A stretch of DNA of 64,000 bases from Desulfovibrio piger (GCF_900116045.1 NZ_LT630450.1:1121001-1185000), one strand, 5' to 3'. Counted from the stretch's first letter, positions 1-11,153 are shown. Notes: generated from the sequence alone by a model not told the origin. Numbers and translations are program-made.

Positions 1-444
1 ACGGGCCGAGACGGCCTCCAGCTCGCCTTCCACGGCGCGCTTGCGGGCCAGCAGGTCCTGGCGGCGGCGGGCGTCACCATCGCCCACGGCGGCCGGAGCC
101 ACCCGGCTGCGCCAGCTGGCAAGACGCACGTCCCCCAGATCGAACTGCAGGTTGCGGGCGCCCTCGGGCACAAAAAGTTCCACACGCCCCACGCCGTCCC
201 GCACACGGACCTCCAGCTCTTCTTCCCCCTGCACCAGAGCATGGGTGGGGAAGAGGGAAACATGTGCGGGACGCAGGAAGGTGTGCGGCGCTTCGTCCAC
301 CAGGCCGAACGTGGCCGCGGTGGCGCCCTCGCGGGCCCAGACCGGCCCGGATACGGGGACAAGACTCATGCCCGCCAGCAGGAGCGAGGCCCCCAGCAGG
401 CGGAAAGGGATACGACGGTGTCCGGTTGTCTTTTGCTTCATCAT
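1..444 (-). CDS. MuiA/DUF4139-like envelope protein, N-terminal part (gene cut by window edge)
   Basis: This gene reads leftward off the window, so only its first 148 codons are visible. Two ATG codons lie in tandem at 444 and 441, with an AGGA ribosome site about 8 bases upstream. Residues 1-37 look like a signal peptide: a Lys/Arg start, a hydrophobic core (LLGASLLLAGMSL) and a cleavage site near VWA-RE. The following segment (EVRVRDGVGRVELFVPEGARN, then a charged stretch starting RRRQDLLARKRAVEG) resembles the N-terminal DUF4140 region and coiled-coil start of mucoidy-inhibitor (MuiA) type DUF4139 proteins. These are periplasmic or outer-membrane proteins of unknown biochemistry. The assignment rests on pattern only, because the C-terminal DUF4139 domain is outside the window. 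Confidence 0.5.
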   Translation of the reverse strand, partial: MMKQKTTGHRRIPFRLLGASLLLAGMSLVPVSGPVWAREGATAATFGLVDEAPHTFLRPAHVSLFPTHALVQGEEELEVRVRDGVGRVELFVPEGARNLQFDLGDVRLASWRSRVAPAAVGDGDARRRQDLLARKRAVEGELEAVSAR

Positions 445-727
445 CCTGTTCCTGACTTTCCAAGTCAGTGATGTCGTCCTGTCCGGGACCGGCAGGCGGC
501 CCGGGTCCAGACCGGGGAAGGAAAACGGGATACCCGGGACGGACGCCCCGGACAGGAATGCGTCGGAAAAGGCCGGGAAGGGTGCCCCGGCCGGGACGGG
601 GACGCGGCACCATGCCGCGCCTCCGGGGAGGCCCTGCCTGCCGGCATGTCCCGGCGGCAAGGGCCGGGCTGCCCCGAGGCGGACGTGCCGGCAGGGGCAC
701 GGAGCAACGGGGCAGCCGCGGCGGGCA

Positions 728-2410
<1,683 letters not shown>

Positions 2411-2657
2411 AGTATCCTCAAAAGTGATGTGTGCCGGCCAGGCCGGCAGGGCGTACAGTCTAGCCGGGCTTGCGCCACATTTCAAGCACGCGCCGCAGGC
2501 ACGGGCACACGCCCGGCGGCCGGAGAGCGCGGGCGGCCTTTGGGCCGCATCCCCGGCCGGAGGCCCGCCTGTTCCCGCGGCCGGATGAACGGCTTGATTT
2601 GCCGCCCTGACTCTGCCAAGATGCATGGTTCATCCTGTCCGCAAAGGAGGAGGCCGC

Positions 2658-3614
2658 ATGCTGTCGGTTCTGCGCAGGCTCAGTGTCGCCCTGACCCGCT
2701 TCATGGGTGGCATCATCATCGCCTTCTCGGCGCTGGCCCTGTGGCAGCCCTGGATCTTTTCCTGGGTGGCGCCGCATATTTCCGCCATGCTGGGCATCAT
2801 CATGCTGGGCATGGGCATGACCCTGCACTGGCAGGACTTCAGCCATGTGCTGCGGCACCCCCGTGACCTGGGGCTGGGCCTGGTGGTGCAGTTCGGCTGC
2901 ATGCCGCTGCTGGCCTTCGGTCTGTGCCATGTGTTCGCCCTGCCGCCGGAACTGGCCATGGGCATGATCCTGGTGGGCACGGCCCCGGGCGGGACGGCCT
3001 CCAACGTGCTGACCTTCATCGCCCGCGGCGATGTGGCGTTTTCCGTGGCCATGACGGCGGCGGCCACCCTGGTCTCGCTGCTGCTGACCCCGCCGCTGAC
3101 CTGGCTGCTGGGCGGCGTCTGGGTGCCGGTGGACATGGGCGGCCTGTTCTGGTCCATCGTCAAGATCGTGCTGGTGCCCGTGCTGCTGGGCCTGCTGCTG
3201 CACCATTTCCAGCGCGGCCTGGTGGACAGGCTCATGCCCTTCCTGCCGCTGGCCTCGGCCCTGGTCATCACCCTGGTCATCGCCGGCATCATCGCCGTCA
3301 ATGCGCGGAACATCCTTTCGGCCGGGCCCGCCATCTTCGCGGCGGTCATCGCCCATAACGGCCTTGGCCTGGCCGTGGGCTGGTTCGCCGCCTGCCGGCT
3401 GCGTTTTTCGCCGCCGCGCCGCCGCGCCCTGGCCATAGAGATAGGCACCCAGAATTCCGGGCTGGCCACAGCCCTGGCGCTGGCGCACTTCACGCCTGCC
3501 GCCGCCATTGCCGGCGCCCTGTTCAGCGTCTGGCAGAACATTTCCGGCGCGCTGCTCTCCAACTTCTGGGCAACGCGTCCCGTAACGTCTGATTCCGGGG
3601 AGAAGGATTCATGA
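2658..3614 (+). CDS. BASS-family (bile acid:sodium symporter-like) transporter
   Basis: 318-aa integral membrane protein with about ten hydrophobic segments. It matches the BASS/SBF fold in the GMGMTLHWQDF segment, the GTAPGGTASNVLTFIARGD motif (about 110-128) and the late EIGTQNSGLATALA motif (about 260-273), which form the two crossover Na+-binding regions. Such proteins carry organic anions such as pantoate, pyruvate or other 2-keto acids together with Na+; the substrate cannot be read from sequence. The start at 2658 follows AAAGGAGG by 7 bases; an earlier in-frame ATG at 2625 lacks such a site. The stop overlaps the next start (ATGA), so it is translationally coupled to the amino acid permease. 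Confidence 0.88.
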   Translation: MLSVLRRLSVALTRFMGGIIIAFSALALWQPWIFSWVAPHISAMLGIIMLGMGMTLHWQDFSHVLRHPRDLGLGLVVQFGCMPLLAFGLCHVFALPPELAMGMILVGTAPGGTASNVLTFIARGDVAFSVAMTAAATLVSLLLTPPLTWLLGGVWVPVDMGGLFWSIVKIVLVPVLLGLLLHHFQRGLVDRLMPFLPLASALVITLVIAGIIAVNARNILSAGPAIFAAVIAHNGLGLAVGWFAACRLRFSPPRRRALAIEIGTQNSGLATALALAHFTPAAAIAGALFSVWQNISGALLSNFWATRPVTSDSGEKDS

Positions 3615-4837
3615 AGTTCATTTTCGGTGAGGGTTTCCAACGCACTCTGGGCGGTTCCATGATGGTGGCCGGTACGGCCATCGGCGCGGGCATGCTGGCC
3701 CTGCCCATGACCTCGGCCGGCATGTGGTTCAACTGGTCCATGGTGCTCATGCTGCTCTCGTGGTTCTGCATGCTGCGCGCCAGCCAGGCCATTCTTGAAG
3801 TCAACCTGCTCTTCGAGCCCGGCGACAGCCTGCACACCCTGGTGCAGAACACCCTGGGCTCCTTCTGGAGCGTGCTCAACGGCTTTTCCGTGGCCTTCGT
3901 GCTCTACACGCTGGTCTATGCCTACGTCAGCAGCGGCGGCTCCGTGGTCCAGCATGCCCTGCAGTCCAGCTGGGGCATCACGCCGCCCCGCGTCCTCACC
4001 AGCCTGATCTTCACCATCCTGCTCACGGCCTGCGTCTGGTGGAGCTCCAGGGCGGTGGACCGCCTGTCCGCCATCCTCATGGGCGGCATGGTCATCACCT
4101 TCCTGCTGTCCATCGGCGGCATGATCGGCCAGGCCCGCCTGGATGCCATGCTGGGCCTGGATGGCCAGAGCGGCGAATTCATCTTCATCTTCGGCGCGGC
4201 CTCCACCTATCTGACCTCCTTCTGCTTCCACGCCTCGGTGCCCAGCCTCATCAAATATCTGGGCAAGGACGCCCGCACCATCAACAGCTGCCTGCGCATC
4301 GGCACGGTCATCGCCCTGCTCTGCTATGTGGTCTGGATCGCCGCCGCCGACGGCATCATCCCGCGCGAGGACTTCAAGCACATCACCAACGTGGGCGACC
4401 TGGTGGCCGCTTCCGGCACCAGCCTGGGCGGCATCATCCTCAAGATGCTGGAGGCCTTCGCCCTGTTCGCCATCGCCACGTCCTTCCTGGGCGCGGGCCT
4501 TGGCCTGTTCGACTACATGGCCGACCTGTGCGGCTTCGACAACAGCCGCCTGGGCCGCACCAAGACCATGCTCATCACCTTCGTGCCGCCCATGATCGGC
4601 GGCATCATCTGGCCCGACGGCTTCCTGCCCGCCATCGGCTGGGCCGGTCTGGCGGCCTCCATCTGGTCGGTCATCGTGCCCGCCCTGCTGCTGCGCGCCA
4701 GCCGCCGCAAGTTCCAGGCCAGCCTGTACCGCGTGCCCGGCGGCTCCACCACCGTGCCCCTGCTGCTGGTCTACGGCATCATCGTGGCCGTCTGCCACAC
4801 CCTGTACGTCTTCAACCTGCTGCCTGTCTTCAAGTAG
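3611..4837 (+). CDS. Tryptophan/tyrosine permease (HAAAP family)
   Basis: 408-aa inner-membrane protein with 11 predicted helices. The N-terminal GGSMMVAGTAIGAGMLALP segment (about 14-32) is the hallmark of the Mtr/TnaB/TyrP hydroxy/aromatic amino acid permease family, which imports Trp or Tyr by H+ symport. The central FHASVPSLIKYLGKD segment is also typical. The exact substrate is not determined by sequence. The start overlaps the stop of the BASS gene (ATGA at 3611) with GGGGAGAAGG just upstream, and ridA follows 23 bases later, so the three genes probably form one transcript. Confidence 0.9.
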   Translation: MKFIFGEGFQRTLGGSMMVAGTAIGAGMLALPMTSAGMWFNWSMVLMLLSWFCMLRASQAILEVNLLFEPGDSLHTLVQNTLGSFWSVLNGFSVAFVLYTLVYAYVSSGGSVVQHALQSSWGITPPRVLTSLIFTILLTACVWWSSRAVDRLSAILMGGMVITFLLSIGGMIGQARLDAMLGLDGQSGEFIFIFGAASTYLTSFCFHASVPSLIKYLGKDARTINSCLRIGTVIALLCYVVWIAAADGIIPREDFKHITNVGDLVAASGTSLGGIILKMLEAFALFAIATSFLGAGLGLFDYMADLCGFDNSRLGRTKTMLITFVPPMIGGIIWPDGFLPAIGWAGLAASIWSVIVPALLLRASRRKFQASLYRVPGGSTTVPLLLVYGIIVAVCHTLYVFNLLPVFK

Positions 4838-4860
4838 CAGCAACATCCAAGGAGTTCCCC

Positions 4861-5241
4861 ATGAACAAGGACGTCATCAGCACCCCCAACGCTCCCGCCG
4901 CCGTGGGCCCCTACAGCCAGGGCATCCGCGTGGGCGACATCTTCTTCCTTTCCGGCCAGATCCCGCTGGACCCCGCCACCGGCAAGCTGGTGGAAGGCGA
5001 CATCTGCGCCCAGGCCGAGCAGTGCTGCAAGAACGTGGTGGCCCTGCTGGAATCCCAGGGCCTGACCACCGCCCATGTGGTCAAGACCACCGTGTTCATC
5101 GCCGACATGAACGACTTCCCCAAGGTCAACGAAGTCTACAAGAAGTACTTCCGCGAACCCTTCCCCGCCCGTTCCTGCGTGGCCATCAAGAGCCTGCCGC
5201 TGGGCGCCCAGGTGGAAGTGGAAGCCATCGCCGCCCGTTAG
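4861..5241 (+). CDS. ridA: RidA family enamine/imine deaminase
   Basis: 126-aa small cytoplasmic protein of the YjgF/YER057c/UK114 family. It hydrolyses reactive 2-aminoacrylate and other imines released by PLP enzymes, protecting those enzymes. Family marks visible are PNAPAAVGPYSQG near the N-terminus, FFLSGQIPLDPATG, and the C-terminal FPARSCVAIKSLPLGAQVEVEAIA, which carries the conserved active-site Arg. The ATG follows CAAGGAG. It sits directly behind an amino acid permease, which fits a role in amino acid use. A GC hairpin follows at 5251-5279. Confidence 0.95.
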   Translation: MNKDVISTPNAPAAVGPYSQGIRVGDIFFLSGQIPLDPATGKLVEGDICAQAEQCCKNVVALLESQGLTTAHVVKTTVFIADMNDFPKVNEVYKKYFREPFPARSCVAIKSLPLGAQVEVEAIAAR

Positions 5242-5250
5242 GCCCCTTCG

Positions 5251-5279
5251 GGAGGGGCGTCCCCCGGGGATGCCCCTCC
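5251..5279 (+). terminator. GC-rich hairpin after ridA
   Basis: GGAGGGGC pairs with GCCCCTCC, and an inner CCCC/GGGG extends the stem. Only two T residues follow, so termination may be weak. Confidence 0.45.
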
Positions 5280-5366
5280 TTCCCCCATCCGGCCCCGGCG
5301 TTCCCCGGGCGCTCTCCCTGCCGCCTGTCCCGGAGCCTCGCCCCCCGCTCCGCTTCGTCCCTGCCT

Positions 5367-6503
5367 ATGCTCAAGATCGTCACGACCCTCCTTTGCGTCT
5401 ACATGCTGGTCCGCTGCGTGCTGCCCCTGCGCTGCACGCGGCCGCTCAAGATGCTGCTGGCCCTGCTGGTACTGCTGGTGGGCTTCCGGCTGCACATCTT
5501 TTCCCTGCTCTACGCCACCTTCAACCCCGAGCTGCCGCGCTGGGTCCTGGTCAGCACGGGCGTGCCGCATGTGCTCTTCTTCCTGCTGGCCCTGCTCTCG
5601 CTGCTCCGGGACGGAGCCTGCCTTGTCTGGTGGCTGGCACGCCGCCTGCGTCCGGGCCTTCCGGCCCTGCCCGGCAGCAACCGGCAGATGGCCGTCCTGC
5701 TGCTGATGGCCCTGGTGATGACGGCCCTGGCCGTGCCCGCGGCCCTGCGCATCCCCGAGGTCCGCACGCAGGAGATCGTCCTGCCCGGTCTGCCCTCCGC
5801 CCTGGACGGCCTGCGCGTGGCCCATCTCACGGACCTGCACATCAGCCGCAACTTTCCCGCCGCATGGACCCGGGCCGTGGTGGACAGGACCAATGCCCTC
5901 AGGCCGGACCTCATCCTGCTCACGGGCGACCTCATGGACGGCAGCCCCGCCCTGCGGCGCGGGGATTTCGCTCCCATGGCCGACCTGCGGGCGCCGCTGG
6001 GCGTTTTCGCCTGCCCGGGCAACCATGAATATTATTCCGGCCTGCCCGCCTGGCGGCCTGTGCTGCGCGCCCACGGCATCACCCTGCTGGAGAACGGGGC
6101 CGTGGTGCTGCCGGTGCGGGGCAGCCACCTGACCGTGGCCGGTGTCACCGACAATGCGGCCGGACGCTTCGGCCTGCCCGGCCCCGATCCGCACACGGCC
6201 CTGGAGGGGACGCCCCGGCCGCGCATCCTCATGGCCCACAAGCCGGAGCTCTTCCTCCAGACGGCCCCGGACATCGACCTGCAGCTTTCCGGCCATACCC
6301 ACGGCGGGCTGGCCCTGCTGCTGGATCAGGGCGTGGCCCTGTTCAACGGCGGCTTCGTGCGCGGCTGGTATGCCCGGGACAAGGCCCGGCTGTATGTGGG
6401 GCCCGGCAGCGGCCTGTGGGGCGGCTTTCCCCTGCGCCTGGGCGTGCCTTCCGAGATCCTGCTGCTGGTCCTGCGCGCGCCGCAGCCAGACGTCGCCCCC
6501 TGA
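5367..6503 (+). CDS. Membrane-anchored calcineurin-like metallophosphoesterase (YaeI/YkuE type)
   Basis: 378 aa. The N-terminal 125 residues hold about four hydrophobic helices. The metallophosphatase domain follows, with the complete metal-binding set: HLTDLH (D156, H158), GDLMDG (from 187), GNHE (218-221) and GHTHGG (309-314). This two-metal fold hydrolyses phosphomonoesters or diesters; relatives such as YaeI and YkuE act on lipid-linked or extracellular phosphates, but the substrate here is unknown. The ATG at 5367 gives a clean membrane N-terminus, but no convincing ribosome site precedes it. Reading is open further upstream in frame, so the start is less certain than the domain call. 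Confidence 0.85.
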   Translation: MLKIVTTLLCVYMLVRCVLPLRCTRPLKMLLALLVLLVGFRLHIFSLLYATFNPELPRWVLVSTGVPHVLFFLLALLSLLRDGACLVWWLARRLRPGLPALPGSNRQMAVLLLMALVMTALAVPAALRIPEVRTQEIVLPGLPSALDGLRVAHLTDLHISRNFPAAWTRAVVDRTNALRPDLILLTGDLMDGSPALRRGDFAPMADLRAPLGVFACPGNHEYYSGLPAWRPVLRAHGITLLENGAVVLPVRGSHLTVAGVTDNAAGRFGLPGPDPHTALEGTPRPRILMAHKPELFLQTAPDIDLQLSGHTHGGLALLLDQGVALFNGGFVRGWYARDKARLYVGPGSGLWGGFPLRLGVPSEILLLVLRAPQPDVAP

Positions 6504-6644
6504 GCCGTATCCACCGGCCCCTCTTTCCCTCTCCCGCAGGCCCGCTCCCCCTGCGGGAGCGGGGACGCATCCCGCAGCCCCCTTGCCTGACCCTCCGGCA
6601 GGCCCTACAGTAACAGGACAGAGAACCCCCACCAAGGAGCCCGC

Positions 6645-7400
6645 ATGCCCCTCCAGCCCCCACACCCGTTCCACCAGCACATCGCCCTGCCGGAAAGGAC
6701 AGCCCTGCTGCTCTCCATGCTGGCCCCCTGGCCGCGCCGGGGCAGGGAACTGCTGGTGGCCGGCTGCGGCGCGGGGCATATCCTGCCCCCGCTCTGGCAG
6801 GGCGGCTTCGACCTGAGCGCCTGCGAGCCCTCTCCGGCCCTGCGGGAACAGGCCCGTCACCGGGCCCCGCAAGGCGTGGAGATCGAAGCCGCGGCCCCGG
6901 ACTGGCTGCCCTTTGACGACAACAGCTTCGACTGGGTGCTGCTGCGGGCCGACGAACTGCCGCCCGCCGCCCTGCCCGCGGCACTGGGCGAAGCCTGTCG
7001 CGTGGCGGCCTGCGGTCTGATCATCACCTTCTGGAACAGCGCCTCGCTGCCCTGGCTGGCCTGGCGGCTGCACGGGCGTCGCCATGCCTGGCCCGGGCAT
7101 TCCCTGCCCTTCTGGACGGTCTGGCGCCTGCTGGCCGCCCGTCCGGGACGGCTGCACGCGGCAAGCTGCCTCTGGCGGCCCGCCTGCCGCTGGCATCACG
7201 GGACGAAGGTGCGCGCCGCGGCCCTCTCCCGCCTGCCCTTCGGGGCCTGGTGCGTCCTGCGCCTGGACATGGCGCCCCGCCGTACGGGCACGCCCCTGCC
7301 CCTGCGCCTGCGTCCCCGTCTGGACACCTCCCGCCCCGTCATGGAATGCGACGCCCTGCGCACCAGCGGACACCCGCCGGCACAAAAGCAGCATCCCTGA
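6645..7400 (+). CDS. Class I SAM-dependent methyltransferase
   Basis: 251 aa with a Rossmann methyltransferase core. The SAM-binding loop is LLVAGCGAGHILPPL (about 36-50), followed by the acidic CEPSP at the end of beta 2, LPFDDNSFDWVLL (about 88-100) as motif II, and a hydrophobic region near 124-136 (GLIITFWNSASLPW). This matches the Methyltransf_11/25 group (UbiE-like), but nothing identifies the acceptor. The Arg-rich C-terminal tail has no recognisable domain. AAGGAG stands 7 bases before the ATG. It lies alone between a phosphatase and pgl. Confidence 0.75.
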   Translation: MPLQPPHPFHQHIALPERTALLLSMLAPWPRRGRELLVAGCGAGHILPPLWQGGFDLSACEPSPALREQARHRAPQGVEIEAAAPDWLPFDDNSFDWVLLRADELPPAALPAALGEACRVAACGLIITFWNSASLPWLAWRLHGRRHAWPGHSLPFWTVWRLLAARPGRLHAASCLWRPACRWHHGTKVRAAALSRLPFGAWCVLRLDMAPRRTGTPLPLRLRPRLDTSRPVMECDALRTSGHPPAQKQHP

Positions 7401-7612
7401 ATCACAGGAAAAATTTTTTCTGTTCCCGGACAGCGCAGGGCAGGGGATTCGCGGCCTTCCCGCCCCCCAGATATCCCCGGACAGGCCTCTGGGGGCTTGC
7501 CGCCGGCACCGGCCTGCATTATGGTGGTACGTCCTGAAGGAAATGCCAGCAACACGGGCGGCATCCCGCGCCGCGCCGTTTTTATTGCACAGTCCATAAT
7601 AAGGAGACCACC

Positions 7613-8362
7613 ATGAAAGCGCGCAGCAGATCCATCCATCTTTCCGTGCATATCCATAAAGATCCTGCCGCCATGGCCGAGCGCGCCGCCCATATCCTGG
7701 CCGCCGCCTGTGAGGAAGCCGTGGCCGAGCGCGGCGTGTTCCGCATCGCCCTTTCCGGCGGGCAGACGCCCATCCCCCTGTTCCGTCTGCTGGCGGCCAG
7801 AGACTGGGCCGACCGCCTGCCCTGGGACAAGATGACCTTTTTCTGGGTGGACGAACGCTGCGTGGGCCCCGAACACCCGGACAGCAACTACGGCCTTGCC
7901 CGCCGCGAGCTGCTGAGCCATGTGCCCGCCACCCACTTCTACCGCATGCGCGGCGACATCGACCCTGTGGAAGCCGCCGTCAAATACGAGCAGCAGATCC
8001 GCCAGGACTTCAACATCGGGCCCAACGACCTGCCCCGCTTCGACTTCATGATCCTGGGCATGGGCGATGACGGCCACACCGGCTCCATCTTCCCCAACTC
8101 CCCTGCCCTGGCCGAGCGCAAACGCCTGGTCATCGACCAGTATGTGCCCGAACGCAAGGCCGACCGCCTGACCCTGACCCTGCCGGTCATCAACAACTCC
8201 CGTTGCTGCATGTTCCTGGTCACGGGCAAGGAAAAGCATCAGGTGCTGAGCCAGGTGCTGGACCTGCTGGCCGAACCCACCCTGCCCGCCCAGATGGTGC
8301 GCCCCGGCGTGGGCGACCTGATCTGGGTCGTGGACGAGGCTGCGGCCACCGGCCAGGACTAG
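7613..8362 (+). CDS. pgl: 6-phosphogluconolactonase
   Basis: 249-aa cytoplasmic enzyme that hydrolyses 6-phosphogluconolactone to 6-phosphogluconate, the second step of the oxidative pentose phosphate pathway. SugI/NagB-fold signatures are clear: ALSGGQTPIPLFRLLA (about 44-59), FFWVDERCVGPEHPDSNYG (about 77-95) and ILGMGDDGHTGSIFPNS (about 146-162). The ATG follows AAGGAGACCACC. No zwf or gnd is adjacent. A strong terminator follows directly. Confidence 0.95.
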   Translation: MKARSRSIHLSVHIHKDPAAMAERAAHILAAACEEAVAERGVFRIALSGGQTPIPLFRLLAARDWADRLPWDKMTFFWVDERCVGPEHPDSNYGLARRELLSHVPATHFYRMRGDIDPVEAAVKYEQQIRQDFNIGPNDLPRFDFMILGMGDDGHTGSIFPNSPALAERKRLVIDQYVPERKADRLTLTLPVINNSRCCMFLVTGKEKHQVLSQVLDLLAEPTLPAQMVRPGVGDLIWVVDEAAATGQD

Positions 8363-8386
8363 CCTGTCCTGCCATGATGACGACAC

Positions 8387-8418
8387 AGGAGGGGCCCCGC
8401 GGGACCCCTCCTTTTTTT
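8387..8418 (+). terminator. Intrinsic terminator of pgl
   Basis: AGGAGGGG and CCCCTCCT form the stem, an inner CCC/GGG extends it, and seven T residues follow. Confidence 0.9.
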
Positions 8419-8507
8419 GCGGACGCTTTCTGCGCCGCCGTCTCACGCCCCAGGTCATCCCCGGGCCGCTGCCCTGCCGGGGAGCGGCCCGCGGGGATAC
8501 GCGCCCT

Positions 8508-9524
8508 TCAGCTGTTATTGCCTTCCGTCCGGGACAGGGCAGGCGGATCCTGGAGGGAGGCGGCTTTCCCGCCATCCCGGCCGGGCCCGCCCGGGGCGCC
8601 TTCAAGCGCGCTCCCGCCCGCCGTCTCCAGCTGGTGCAGCAGCCGGGCCTTGGCCATGATCTCGGGCCGGTATTCGAAGTGCATCAGATCATATTCGTGC
8701 CATTTGCCGCCCCAGATGAAGCCCTCGGCCTCGAAGGCCCGGACGATCTCGCTGTCGTAGGACTGCTGCAGGGGATGCCGCTCCACCCTGGCCCAGCGCC
8801 AGTACGGCGCCCGCTGCGGGCTCAGGTCGATGGCGATACCGAAGGAATGCGGGCTCAGGCGCTGCTCCCCGGCGATGGGGCGCCACAAAAAGCCTCCGGC
8901 CGAGACCAGCCAGGGCCTGAGCTCCGGCCGCCGCCGCACGGTCTCGCGCAAACGGCCATCCACAGCGGCCAGCGCCCGCACGGCGGCCCCGCTCATCCGC
9001 ACCTTGCGGCCCTGCAGGGAGGTCCCGCCCAGCCCCCGGCGGACCGCGGCCGCGTCCGCGCCGTACAGGGCCTTCAAAAAGGCATAGCTGCGCCAGCGAC
9101 CGGGCGAATAGCCCAGCGGCGTGGCCGCCCGTTCCGGGTCCGGCAGATAGGGCAGGTGCATGCTGGCGCGCAGCGAGACATCCATGCGTGCGGGATCGAG
9201 ACGCCGGGCCAGGCGCTGCTCCCTGTCCAGCAGGGTCGCATCCTCATAAGGATGGGCGGCCAGTTCCGCTGCCGAGGCATAGAGCACCCGCCGCTCCCCT
9301 TCCAGGCGCAGCCAGATGCCCTCGGGCCCGGATTCCACGGCCCTTATCTGCGGATAGGCCGAACGCAGGCAAAGCAGGTTGATGCGGTCCTCGGCGGACA
9401 GGCCGGACAGCGCCCCGCCCTTTTCACCGCCATCCGTCTCCGCCATACAGCACAGCGGCAGCAGCCACAGCCACAGCAGCAGCCCGCCCCAGCGGGAGGG
9501 ATGCCGCCACACACGTCCTTTCAT
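8508..9524 (-). CDS. Secreted M15-family D,D/L,D-carboxypeptidase-like peptidase
   Basis: 338-aa protein with an N-terminal signal peptide (WGGLLLWLWLLPLCCMAE, 12-29), so it acts in the periplasm. The C-terminal part has the M15 zinc peptidase signature: SPHSFGIAID (224-233), giving metal ligands H226 and D233, and later HEYDLMHFEYRPE with H282. M15 enzymes (VanY, DD-carboxypeptidases, endolysins) cut peptidoglycan stem peptides. The N-terminal half has no recognised domain. The terminal 45 residues are low-complexity and Gly/Ala-rich. GGAGA precedes the ATG. It is convergent with pgl and divergent from mtaB. Confidence 0.85.
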   Translation of the reverse strand: MKGRVWRHPSRWGGLLLWLWLLPLCCMAETDGGEKGGALSGLSAEDRINLLCLRSAYPQIRAVESGPEGIWLRLEGERRVLYASAAELAAHPYEDATLLDREQRLARRLDPARMDVSLRASMHLPYLPDPERAATPLGYSPGRWRSYAFLKALYGADAAAVRRGLGGTSLQGRKVRMSGAAVRALAAVDGRLRETVRRRPELRPWLVSAGGFLWRPIAGEQRLSPHSFGIAIDLSPQRAPYWRWARVERHPLQQSYDSEIVRAFEAEGFIWGGKWHEYDLMHFEYRPEIMAKARLLHQLETAGGSALEGAPGGPGRDGGKAASLQDPPALSRTEGNNS

Positions 9525-9590
9525 CGTCCATCTCCAGCGGGTCCCGGCCGCCTCTTGTCAAGGGGACGGCCTTTGCCCTACATAGCAGCC

Positions 9591-10937
9591 ATGCAAGCAT
9601 GGAAATTCTTCTTCATTACCTTTGGCTGTAAGGTGAACCAGTACGAAACGCAATCCCTGCGCGAGGCCTGGCAGGCCCGTGGCGGTGTGGAGTGCGACGA
9701 CCCCGCCCAGGCGGATGTGGTCTGCGTCAACAGCTGCGCCATCACGGCCCGGGGCGAACGCGATGCCCGCAATGCCGTGTTCCGTCTGCGCCGTGCGGCC
9801 CCCGCCGCCCGCCTCATCCTGACCGGCTGTGCGGCCCGCCTGTTCGAGGACTTCCGCCGGCACGGCCACGAGGACTGCGTGCAGCCGGACCTCGTCCTGC
9901 CCCAGGGCGACAAGCGCCTGCTGCTGGCCGGGCCCTGGACGGAAGAAGCCCGGGCTCCGGCGGAAGAAACGCGGGCCCCCTCCTACCCGCCCTTTGCCAT
10001 CAGCGGCTTCCGGCGCGCCCGCCCCGTGCTCAAGGTACAGGACGGCTGCCAGCACCGCTGCACCTACTGCATCGTGCCCCTCACTCGCGGCCGCTGCCTG
10101 AGCCGTCCGCCGGAAGACGTCATCGCCGAGGCCCGGCGCCTGCTGCTGGCCGGACATGCCGAGATCATGATCTCGGGCATCAATCTGCGCCAGTATGGCC
10201 GGGACCATGCCGCTTTCGGGGATTTCTGGAGCCTGCTCCGCCGCCTGGATGCCGCCCTGGCCCCGGAATTCGCCGGGCGCGGCCGCTTCCGCATCAGCTC
10301 CCTGGAGCCTTCGCAGCTTGATGACGAAGGGGTGGAGACCCTCATGTCCTGCCGCATGCTCTGCCCGCAGCTGCACATCTCGCTGCAGCATGCCAGCCAG
10401 CCCGTGCTGCGCCGCATGGGGCGCGGCCACTACACGGCGGCCATGCTCCAGCGCGCCGTGGAACGCCTGCGCGCCCACTGGCCCGTCATGGGCCTGGGGG
10501 CGGACATCATCGCGGGCTTCCCCGGCGAACGTGAGGAAGATGTGGCCTGCCTGCTGGATTTCGTGCGCGAGACGCCCTTCAGCTGTGCCCACGTCTTCCC
10601 CTATTCCCGCCGCCCCGGCACCGCCGCCGACCGTTTCGACGGGCACCTGCCCCAGCAGGTCAAGCAGGAGCGGGCCGCCCGTGTCCGCGCCGCCGTGGAG
10701 GAGCGCCGTCAGGCTTTCTGGCAGGCCCAGCTGGCCCTGCCGCGCATGCTGCTGGCCGCCGACAGCCCCGCCCCCGGCCAGGCCCCTGCCCGCCGTCGCA
10801 AGGCCGTCAAGGGCGTCAATGAATTCTATGTGCCCTGCATCCTGCCCGCCGGGGCCCATCCCGGTCGCGACCTGCTGGCCGTGCGTCCCCTTTCCGTCAC
10901 GGACAAGGGCCTGCTGGTGGAACCGCTGGCGGACTAG
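9591..10937 (+). CDS. mtaB: tRNA t6A37 methylthiotransferase MtaB
   Basis: 448-aa radical SAM methylthiotransferase that converts t6A37 to ms2t6A37 in tRNAs reading ANN codons. The N-terminal UPF0004 domain supplies three cluster cysteines: FGCKVNQYET (C13), VNSC (C49) and LTGC (C80). The radical SAM motif is CQHRCTYC (C153, C157, C160). The FGCKVNQYE signature separates MtaB from MiaB and RimO. A TRAM-like C-terminus is probable (LPRMLLA..., about 385-448). The start at 9591 fits the family N-terminus but has no strong ribosome site; AAGGGGA lies about 25 bases upstream. Insertions around residues 113-131 (Ala/Glu-rich) make this copy slightly unusual. Confidence 0.92.
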   Translation: MQAWKFFFITFGCKVNQYETQSLREAWQARGGVECDDPAQADVVCVNSCAITARGERDARNAVFRLRRAAPAARLILTGCAARLFEDFRRHGHEDCVQPDLVLPQGDKRLLLAGPWTEEARAPAEETRAPSYPPFAISGFRRARPVLKVQDGCQHRCTYCIVPLTRGRCLSRPPEDVIAEARRLLLAGHAEIMISGINLRQYGRDHAAFGDFWSLLRRLDAALAPEFAGRGRFRISSLEPSQLDDEGVETLMSCRMLCPQLHISLQHASQPVLRRMGRGHYTAAMLQRAVERLRAHWPVMGLGADIIAGFPGEREEDVACLLDFVRETPFSCAHVFPYSRRPGTAADRFDGHLPQQVKQERAARVRAAVEERRQAFWQAQLALPRMLLAADSPAPGQAPARRRKAVKGVNEFYVPCILPAGAHPGRDLLAVRPLSVTDKGLLVEPLAD

Positions 10938-11091
10938 GCCTCGTTGCCGGGGGGCTCCAGGGAGGGCCCTCGCCGCAGTGCCGCTGCCGATGCCGCAGGG
11001 AGCGGACGGACACGCTGACCGGCCCGCCCCCGCATGGCGGGTGGAGTGCAGTCTCGCGCCCCGGGCGCTCAACCGGCCAGCGCCAGATGCC

Positions 11092-11131
11092 AAAAGAGGG
11101 AGCCGTGCCGCAAGGCAGGGCTCCCTCTTTT
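11092..11131. terminator. Bidirectional terminator between mtaB and the DJ-1/PfpI gene
   Basis: AAAAGAGGGAGCC and GGCTCCCTCTTTT form a 13-bp perfect stem with A and T tracts on both sides, as suits two convergent genes. Confidence 0.9.
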
Positions 11132-11153
11132 CCCGTCAGGGGATATTTACCGG